A stretch of DNA of 64,000 bases, taken from Apus apus. Its lineage: Eukaryota; Chordata; Aves; Apodiformes; Apodidae. This document shows, piece by piece, positions 56,869 through 64,000 of this stretch. The stretch covers positions 10,670,001-10,734,000 of the forward strand of contig NC_067299.1 of assembly GCF_020740795.1 (NCBI RefSeq), in the 5' to 3' direction. A program made the translations under genes and the position numbers. How positions within the stretch are numbered: position 1 is the stretch's first letter; every line of letters begins with the position of its first letter. The notes under the pieces are model-generated. The model was not told where the DNA came from. It saw nothing but the letters and a program-made list of their open reading frames with translations, and did not search any database.

Positions 56869-57350
56869 GGTCCTCAGGCCACAAGGACCTCAGCGTTGGA
56901 GATGGGCCCCACAGGACAGGGGGGGTTTGTGCCCCTGCATCCCCAAGGGCTCCTCTCAGCACGTGGCTGCCTGCCACCCCCCGGGGATGGCACAAGGCTT
57001 GGAGGCCTCACCAGGAAGGGAGAATCACCATCCCCCATCCCTCTGAGTGAGGCTCGAGTTCAAAAAGCTGGGTAAGAACTTCAGTTCTGTGGCCTCACTC
57101 TCTCGCTGCAGCTTCTTCATGGTGCTCAGCAGCTTTGGCAGCTTATTTGTTTGAAGAAACCCAAAAGCTTTGCTCTGAGCAGGGGCTGGGGGGGCAGCAG
57201 CTCAGGTATGTTGGTGCTGCCCATGGAAGCAGAGCAGGGTTCCTGCAGTGCCATGACCCTGCTGCCAGGGAACACTGTTTTGTTACCAACGTGCTGGTGC
57301 CACCACCAGCGTCTTGCAGCCTGGGCTCCTGCCTGCAGAGCTCACCAGAA
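56869..57350. other. Non-genic unique sequence
   Basis: Nothing recognised. Confidence 0.5.
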
Positions 57351-57930
57351 CCACAGAATCACCAAGGCTGGAGAAGACCTCTCAGATCACCAAGTCCAGC
57401 CTATGACCAACAACCCCACATCTCCAGACCAGGGCACCAAGTGCCACCTCCGGCCTTTCCTTGAACACCTCCAGGGATGCTGCCTCCACCACTTCCCTGG
57501 GCAGCCCATCCCAATGTCTGATCACCCTCTCCATGAGGAAGTGCTTCCTGATATCCCACCTAAACCTCCCCTGGAGCAGCTTCAGGCCAGGCCCTCTCGT
57601 CCTGTCAGTACTGGCCTGGGAGAAGAGCCCAACCCCAACTGAGCACAACCTCCCTTCAGGTGGTGGTAGAGAGTGAGAAGGTCCCCCCTGAGTCTCCTCT
57701 TCTCCAGGCTCAACACCCCCAGCTCCCTCAGCCTCTCCCTGTAAGACTTTCCCTCTGGTCCCTTCCCCAGCCTCGTTGTCTCCCCTGGACCTGCTCCAGC
57801 ACCTCCAGGTCCTTCCTGCAGTGAGGGGCCCAGAGCTGCCCCCAGGACTGGAGCTGAGGCCTCCCCAGGGCTGAGCACAGGGGGAATCACCTCCCTGCTC
57901 CTGCTGGCCACACCATTCCTGACACAAGCC
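57351..57930 (-). mobile_element. CR1: CR1 LINE fragment, partly identical to the copy at 30 kb
   Basis: Minus-strand CR1 with the tail CACAGAATCACCAAGGCTGG. The 3' ~310 bp differ from the copy at 30194 by about 18 changes (counted by eye), while 57666-57930 shows none against 30508-30772. It is 5'-truncated at 57930. Minus-strand frames show the frameshifted ORF2 C-terminus. Confidence 0.95.
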
Positions 57931-58575
57931 CTGTTGTGACCTACACCAGCCCAACGCTGCAGTCACAGCCCATGCTGGCAGTGCCCCACCAGCCCCTGGT
58001 AAGGTCTGACCATGGCCAGGGGGAAAAACAGCCCTTGGCATGCAGTGGTTCACAGGCTGGATGTTCATCAGAAAAGAGACCTTTACACATTCACCCTGCA
58101 CCTGGGCAAGAAGCAGAAAAAAAGGAGGAAAGTTGAAGTTAAACCCCCAGGCTCATAAAAATGTGTCCTCACTTCTCTGGCTTGTAACCATGGAGAGATC
58201 AGAGATGGTGCCAGATGCCTGGGAAGAGCCACCCCCAGGCCTCAGGGGCTGGAGCAAGGACAGGAGCCCCCAGCTCCCCAAAACCCAAAGGGCACCATGG
58301 TGGGCTGCCAGTGCCTGTCCCCTGAGGACAAGGGAAAAGCAGGAGCTGAAGCCAAAGACATGTCCTAAAGGGGCAAATACAAACTGTAAGCCACATCTAA
58401 AGATCTTTTTCACTATTGTTTTATAATGCATTGTTTTATGCTGTATTGGTTTATTATTTATTGGTTTATTGCATCAGTGTTGTTAATTAGCCGTGCTCAC
58501 ATTATAAAAGCCCTTGCAGGATCTCCCTGAGTGATAAATAAACTGCACCACTTCTTTTAGAACCAGTCAGAGGGA
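57931..58575. other. Unassigned sequence with an LTR-like end
   Basis: No coding sequence recognised. Near the right end, a TATA-like TTATAAAAG (about 58504-58512) is followed some 25 bp later by AATAAA (about 58537-58542), the close spacing seen in some retroviral LTRs. The segment begins TGTTGTGACC just after the CR1. I could not find a convincing matching CA end or target duplication, so a solo LTR is only a possibility. Confidence 0.3.
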
Positions 58576-58824
58576 CATTTCACTCTCTTTGCAGCATCCC
58601 CAGCTCCAGCTCTTACCCCCCAGGCTGATGTGACTTTGCCCTGCCCTGGCAGCCACAGCCAGGGCACAGGGTGACAGGCTCTGCAGACAGCCCGACCCCC
58701 AGCTCAGGATGAAACACCCCTTCCAACAGCTTCCAGGCACATGGTCTGCCAGCAAACATCACTCGTAAATCAGCTTTATTTGAGTTGATTTTAGGGATGG
58801 AAAAAATATGGAATTACAATTTCC

Positions 58825-59160
58825 TGATATCCAAGCTGAACCTCCCCTGGCACAACTTGAGGCCATTTCCTCTTGTCCCATCCCTTGTTCCTGGGGAGCA
58901 GAGCCCGACCCCCCTGGCTCCAACCTCCTCTCAGGCAGCTGCAGAGCCAGCAGGTCTCCCCTCACCTCCTGGTCTCCAGGCTGGACACCCCCAGCTCCCT
59001 CAGCTGCTCCTGCTCAGACTTGTGCTCCAGCCCCTTCCCCAGCTCCCTTGCCCTTCCCTGGACACGCTCCAGCCCCTCAAGGTCCTTCTTGTCATGAGGG
59101 ACCCAAAACTGACCCCAGGATTCCAGGTGCCCCCTCACCAGTGCTGAGCACAGGGGGAAA
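58825..59160 (-). mobile_element. CR1: CR1 LINE fragment lacking its 3' end
   Basis: Minus-strand CR1 beginning inside the element (TTCCTGATATCCAAGCTGAA) and running through CTGGTCTCCAGGCTGGACAC to GCTGAGCACAGGGGGAAATT. The tail and the last ~200 bp of the usual 3' end are missing, probably by a later deletion. Confidence 0.9.
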
Positions 59161-60784
59161 TTGTTATGGGGGAAACCAACCTTCCAGCAGGTTTCAGCTG
59201 CCCTCCCTGCACCCCCAGCCAGAGGAGGAATCTCCAGCTGCCAGCAGGGCTGTGGGTAACTGGACAAGCAGCTTCCCATTTCCCGGGACAAGTCACCCCT
59301 GGGGCTGCAGCGTTTAACAGCTCATTATTCTGGTCTTTGATGCTGTTTCCCAAATAACAGCTCTTTAGCGCTAAGATGATTCAAACAGCTGATCTAATCT
59401 GAGCCCCTGGCAAAGAGGATGAAATTTGTGAGGCAGCAGCGGCTTGAGCTCCCAGCTGGTTGCCCCAGGGGTGAGGATGATGTTATTCTCAGCATCCCTA
59501 AAAAACCCTGCCAATAGGAAAGGCAGGAGGTGGCAGGATGGGGGTGAAGGAGCTGCCCCGGTGCAGGTGCTGGTGGGAGGTGAAGGGACATGTCCCTTAT
59601 TCCCCACAGCCACCTGGCCAGGGTGGCCAAGGGCTTCCAACCTACCCTGCGGGCAAGGAACAGGCTCACCTTGGAAAGCCAGGCTCCATCAGAGAAGTGG
59701 AGAACCCTAAAGCCCACATGGGACTTGAACAGTGCCAAACATGACCAAGAGAACAGAGAAGTGACAGAGCAGAGGATGGGATCATTCCTGGCGAAGCAGT
59801 GGTGGGAATAGGACAAATCCTTCTCCCTGAGGTGAAAGTGGAACATCATTTCTTAAGCCTGTTTCTTCAGGAAATAAATCTCTAAGACTAACCTCCCATG
59901 AGGATTTGGAGGTACTTTTAGAAAATATGGTCATGAGAGGAAGAGAAATGTCATTTTGGAGACCTTGCTTGAAGACAGGTGCCCAACACTGACCCAAATA
60001 CACTAAGATCTTCACTCAGAGTTTTCAGTGCTTCAAGGAATTAATGCTTTTCTTCCACCATTCACTGAACAGCAAAATATATCACCAAGAAATAAAAAAA
60101 ACCCAGACATTTTCTGGTGTAACAGTGCCATAAGCAGAGGCCCTCCCAGCTCAGGTTGGTACTTCCCAGTTCCCATGACTGGGGCTGGAACAGATGAAAC
60201 ACAGGAATGTATCTTAGCTAGGAAGCAGCACTAGCAACCCAGATCTGATCTCACCATGACCATGGCCTGCCCACCCTGACAGCAGCTTTCAAGACAGGCC
60301 ATGACACATGGTGACCTGGGCACAGGGTCCCACCAGCCTGGCTGGGACACTGGGCACATGGAGCCAGATGCCACCACACAGCATGGACACCTTGGGGTTA
60401 AGAGTACCACAGCTGGACTTGGGTGATGCAGCACACAGAAAGCAGCAACGCTGTCATGTCAGGTTTCTGTTGTAGGAAGACAAGACAGATGGCTTGAAAA
60501 TGTCCTGTGCCTCCTCAGGGCTTGCTGGTGCCACCTGTGCTCTGCTGGACATTGGCCTGAGGAAGCAAAGTGACTTCTCACCACCTCCAACCTCCATTCA
60601 GTGCCTTGGGGAGAGGAACCAGGTGACCAGACCCTCTCCATCCTCCACGGACACACAGATGCTCTCCCTTCCACCCCATGTGCTACCAAGACAAAAGAAG
60701 ATAATCTGCAGTGTTTGTGCTTCTGAACCTCCTAACATCCCTTTGCAGCCCCTTTCCAACATCCCACACAGCAATGACAACAAA
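59161..60784. other. Non-genic sequence beyond the putative poly(A) site
   Basis: No gene or transposon recognised. It carries one arm (60274-60336) of an inverted repeat whose other arm lies in the putative 3' UTR. Confidence 0.5.
60274..60336 (+). repeat. Inverted repeat, left arm
   Basis: This arm pairs with 61128-61190 in reverse orientation (roughly 85 percent by eye). Shared blocks include AAGACAGGCCATGACA and its complement TGTCATGGCCTGTCTT. The arms are about 790 bp apart. Confidence 0.75.
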
Positions 60785-60804
60785 GGTGCTCTAGGGAAAA
60801 TGAC

Positions 60805-60810
60805 TTTATT
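60805..60810 (-). terminator. Candidate poly(A) signal (AATAAA) of the minus-strand gene
   Basis: TTTATT on the plus strand reads AATAAA on the minus strand. Beyond the expected cleavage zone, the minus strand is rich in T and GT (about 60750-60775), as in downstream elements. It is the best placed AATAAA I found 3' of the exon at 62248-62469. Confidence 0.5.
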
Positions 60811-61127
60811 TTCTTTCCTCTTTAGAAACACTTTTTACAGTTTGAGAAATTAGGTTCTTTATGAAAAAAAATCATCCCAGCCTCAGAAGCAGCCTTCTCC
60901 CTGTGCCACGGGCACTGGGCATCGCTGGCTTGGCCCTTCTCATTGAGGTGGGAGCACCATGAACACCTCCAATCTGTGCTCCTGGAGCTCCACAGGAGAG
61001 CAAACTCTCAGGCATCATTGTGTTTTTCTTCCCACCAGCAGCTGACACCCCTGGCTCCCAATTAAAGCTCTTTCTGCAGGGGGTTGGGCCAGGCTCCTCA
61101 GCTGAAGGGCAGGGTCAAGCCCTCGTG

Positions 61128-61190
61128 GTGGTGGGACCCAGTGCCCAGGCCACCCTATGTCATGGCCTGTCTTAGAAGCTGCCATCAGGT
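61128..61190 (-). repeat. Inverted repeat, right arm
   Basis: Reverse-complement partner of 60274-60336. If the transcript extended past the proposed poly(A) site, the arms could form a long duplex. Confidence 0.75.
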
Positions 61191-62247
61191 GGCTTTTACC
61201 AACGGAAAACAAACCACCCCCCTCTCATTTAAAGGCAATTTGCCAGCCAGGCTGTGGTACCTCCAAAGAGAACACCCAGGGCCTCTGAGAACAACAGCTG
61301 GAGATAGGTCACTGGACCTTTGTCTGGACATCACATCTCCCAAGAGTTGGTTTCTTGACACACGAGTTCTCAGCCAGGTTGTTTTCCTTTGCATCAGATG
61401 ACCACTGCCCCCCGACCAGCAGCCACTGTTGACTTGTGGGTGTGGAGTGAGGGAAGCCACCCACTGCTGGCCCCTCAGAGCACGTCCTCACCACCAGCAG
61501 GACACTGGACACACCCAGCAGGAGCCTGAGGGGGCTCTGAAGCACTTTGTGTTGTGTGCCAGGGAAGGGGGATAAAACTACTCAGACAACATTCACTGCC
61601 AAACCCATGGAACTGGAAAACATTTGGAGAGATGTCAGAAGCTGCAGACAATACTGAGTGGTGCTGTTACTTGTATTATTCCCCAGCTTCAGCTTTTTGG
61701 GATCTTTATAGGAATTGTCACCAGTGTTTAAAACACACCAATCTTTGTTCCTGACCACACCATGATAACTGCAGCAGGGCCCAGCTCTTAGATCCAGATC
61801 CATCTGAAGTTCTACCACCACAGTTCCAATCCAGCTGTGGCCATGGAATTCCCTGGGCACTTCTCATGGACGAGGAATGTTTGGTGCTGAACTGGGTGCT
61901 GGGCTCTCCCAGCAGCAGGGACCAGCAGTCACACCAGTGCTCCCCTCTCCACATCCAGCTCCAAACCACCTCTGGTGTGGTGACCCCAGCCACTGCCTCC
62001 CCCACCCTGCTGCCAGGTAGCATCAACTGCTGGCACCATTTGTGATTTACCTTGAGATGGAGCCTTAGAAATATCTTGACCCAAATAGCCCTAAAAACAG
62101 GAGGGAAGGGTTAAATAAAGGCTTTGCCCTCCTCAATATCAAACATCATAAAAATCTAGGCGTAGAGATTCAAAGCTGGTGTTAGCCTGGAGACAGAGAC
62201 TGAAAGCTCAGCAGTCAGACAGGAGGTGGGTGAGCCCCAGTCTAACC

Positions 62248-62469
62248 TCAACACCCAGAGATGTCTCTGGCTTTGTTCCTCCGCTGGTATCTTACATCCA
62301 AGGGATCAAATCCCCGTTCCCTGGACCCAAACAGGGCCCAACGAGGAGTTCTGGCTGCATAATCAGTCGCCGTGAAGCTCCTGGACCCGCCGCTGCCCTC
62401 GTGCTCCCGCACCAGCTCCTGGAAGCGCTCGTAGTCGATCCAGGTGCACCACTCGCCATCCATCTTGAA
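62248..62469 (-). CDS. 3'-terminal coding exon of an unrecognised host gene
   Basis: On the minus strand a pyrimidine-rich acceptor (TTCCTTTTCCTTCCAG) ends at 62470. From 62469 the frame runs 73 codons from FKMDGEWCTWIDYERF to DISGC and a TGA. The exon is GC- and CpG-rich in codon third positions, unlike its surroundings. The peptide is acidic/aromatic at first, has a Gly/Ser-rich middle (EGSGGS), and ends in a basic stretch (RYQRRNKARD). It has no membrane segment. I do not recognise the family and assign no function. The intron upstream extends beyond the window or to an exon I could not identify; a donor-like site near 63190 is preceded by stops in all phases. That this is coding rests on the splice site, composition and lack of frame damage. 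Confidence 0.7.
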   Translation of the reverse strand, partial: FKMDGEWCTWIDYERFQELVREHEGSGGSRSFTATDYAARTPRWALFGSRERGFDPLDVRYQRRNKARDISGC

Positions 62470-62614
62470 CTGGAAGGAAAAGGAACATGTTCCTGAGCCA
62501 GGGAGCAATGGGGAGGATGAAATACCACATTTTTGCTAAGCCGAGCTGGGTGTGTATTAAAGCAGTCCCCCAGCTGTAGTCTTTTCTAGCCACATGAAGG
62601 TCCAGGGCTACGAG
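62470..62614 (-). other. Intron sequence 5' of the terminal exon
   Basis: The acceptor and its pyrimidine tract are at 62470-62485. The rest is unremarkable. The intron appears to include the two CR1 copies to the right. Confidence 0.5.
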
Positions 62615-63037
62615 GATGATGAAGGGGCTGGAACACCTGCCTGAGGAGGAAAGGCTGAGAGACCTGGGGCTGTTCAGTCTAGAGAAGAGAAGACTGAGGG
62701 GAGATCTAATTAATGTCTATCAATACATGAGGGCATCAAGAAGGCAGGGACAAGCTCTTGTCACTTGTGCCCCGTGACAGGACGAGGGGCAATGGATTCA
62801 AACTGGAGCCCAGGAAGTTCCACCTCAACATGAGGAAGAACTTCTTTCCTGTGAGGGTGACAGAGCCCTGGGACAGGCTGCCCAGAGAGGCTGTGGAGTC
62901 TCCTTCTCTGCAGACTTTCCAGACCTGTCTGGATGCCTTTCTGAGTGACCTGCCCTGGTTTTGGTCCTGCTCTGGCAGAGGGGTTGGACTTGATCTTTGA
63001 AGGTTCCTTCCAACCCCTGACATTCTGTGATCCTGTA
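62615..63037 (+). mobile_element. CR1: CR1 LINE fragment with ORF2 C-terminal remains
   Basis: Plus-strand CR1 of about 420 bp, from GGGGCTGGAACACCTGCCTG to CTGACATTCTGTGATCCTGT. The stretch 62758-63000 reads [20 protein letters not shown], then RLPREAVESPSLQTF, without a stop. It closely matches 14217-14593 and 7306-7566 in the opposite orientation. It lies antisense in the putative intron of the minus-strand gene. Confidence 0.95.
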
Positions 63038-63327
63038 GGTAAAGGCATCTAGAAGCTCATGTAGGAGAACTGCTCTGATAGGGAAAAAAAAAAAAAAAAG
63101 AAATTCAAGTAGAAAAATACCCCAGACTTACTGTTCTGCACTACATTTCACCCACGAGGTTTGACAACACACACAGATATAGGATGGACATTTTACTTAC
63201 AGCTTTAGTCATTTAGAACTGTTTGCCAGCAGAAAATCATCTTGAGAGTTTGACTGTCAGGTGTGTTGCTGGACCCTTTGAACTACCTGATCCTACCACC
63301 ACTTCAGCCCCACTTCATTGAGTGCAT

Positions 63328-63535
63328 CACAGAACGGTCAGAGTTCGAAGGGACCTTAAAGCTCTGCTAGTCCCAATGCCCTGCATGGGCAGGGACACCT
63401 CCCACCAGCCCAGGTTGCTCCAAGCCCCATCCAACCTGCCCTTCAACACTGCCAGGGATGGGGCAGCCACAGCTTCCCTGGGTAACCTGGGCCAGGGTCT
63501 CACAACCATCATAGCAAATAATTTTTCTGAAGATC
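63328..63535 (-). mobile_element. CR1: CR1 LINE 3' fragment
   Basis: Minus-strand CR1 with the decayed tail CATCACAGAACGGTCAGAGT. It contains CCTGCATGGGCAGGGACACC and CCAGGGATGGGGCAGCCACA, ending near AATTTTTCTGAAGATCTAAT. Confidence 0.94.
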
Positions 63536-64000
63536 TAATCTAAATAATCCCAAAGCCACTTCCCAGACATGTCTGCTCTTGCCAGTTGTCACCTACACCT
63601 GAAAAACCTTGATTTGAGGAACTGAAAGAGCCCTGGAGGAAACATGTACATTTGAGAGTGACACCCAGGTACCCCTTGATGAAGGGACCTTTCCAAGGTC
63701 AACCAAGGGCCCCTTTTGGAGCATGTGACACCCACCCCAGGGCAGCCACAGCCTGGCAAAATGGTCCTGGAGCAACACCAGAGCCACTTGCTGTGGTGAC
63801 TGGGATGGATCTGGGCAGTTCTTGAAAGGGACAGGAGGGTTATGTTTGGGAATGGGAGAAGATAAGAAGCTTTAGTGACACGAATCCTCTTTCCCTGTGA
63901 GAACGTGAAGAATTACTTATTTTGACAAGCTGGAGCTGCATTTGTCTAGCAGACCAGCTCTGCTAATTTAGCAACAGCCTCAACTGAATCCTCAATTAGG
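63536..64000. other. Unique sequence at the right edge
   Basis: No exon or transposon recognised. It probably belongs to the intron of the minus-strand gene. Confidence 0.45.

Larger units (their letters stand above)
60785..62247 (-). other. Putative 3' UTR of the minus-strand gene
   Basis: This runs from the TGA at 62248-62250 to just past the AATAAA at 60805-60810, about 1.46 kb. It is free of CR1, which fits transcribed 3' UTR sequence but does not prove it. It contains the inverted-repeat arm 61128-61190. Confidence 0.4.

Noticed and set aside
63180..63330. Donor-like GTAAGT on the minus strand near 63190 as the exon before the terminal exon
   Set aside because: All three phases leading into it contain stops within a few codons, so a coding exon cannot end there.
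1..64000. tRNA, rRNA and CRISPR-like arrays
   Set aside because: No cloverleaf-like gene, rRNA segment or spaced-repeat array was recognised. The only tRNA-related sequence is the retroviral primer site, which is complementary to a tRNA end and not a gene.

Overview
This looks like a stretch of bird (or at least archosaur-type) nuclear genome. The window is strewn with about 39 fragments of the CR1 non-LTR retrotransposon (LINE) in both orientations. Most are 5'-truncated and many end in the ATTCTATGAT-type tail typical of CR1. Only one host protein-coding exon can be supported, at the right edge. Everything else is repeat, or intron/intergenic sequence in which I recognise no gene. Boundaries of CR1 copies are read by eye and are good to about 5-20 bases.

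Layout. Positions 1-16.7 kb: CR1 copies every 0.3-2 kb, including one (3984-4552) whose interior was replaced by a 91-bp copy of a segment at 831-921. Positions 16.7-25.75 kb: a 9-kb block with no CR1 at all, containing a very CpG-dense 43-bp island (19782-19824). Positions 25.75-46.4 kb: dense CR1 again, including a nested pair, head-to-head pairs, a longer CR1 with remains of the ORF2 C-terminus (30194-31000) and a minisatellite at 41.25 kb.

Positions 46451-52983 hold a complete, young endogenous retrovirus. It has two LTRs of about 700 bp that are nearly identical, a perfect 5-bp target duplication, a primer binding site matching tRNA-Lys(CUU), and one gag-pol reading frame. Gag ends in UAG and Pol continues in the same frame. 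There is no env: Pol ends about 60 bp before the 3' LTR, with a purine tract between. Gag lacks a CCHC zinc knuckle and, unexpectedly, begins with a three-helix membrane module with glycosylation sequons. All Pol catalytic residues looked for (protease, RT, RNase H, integrase) are present, but one in-frame TGA cuts the RNase H domain. The env-less layout and zinc-knuckle-free Gag point to the ERV-L/spuma-related (class III) group; this is inference.

Positions 53-64 kb: more CR1. One copy (57351-57930) is identical to the copy at 30 kb over 265 bp but divergent outside that tract. On the minus strand at 62469-62248 is the 3'-terminal coding exon of a host gene I do not recognise. It has a good splice acceptor and probably a 3' UTR running to a poly(A) signal at 60805-60810. 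The rest of that gene lies beyond the right edge.
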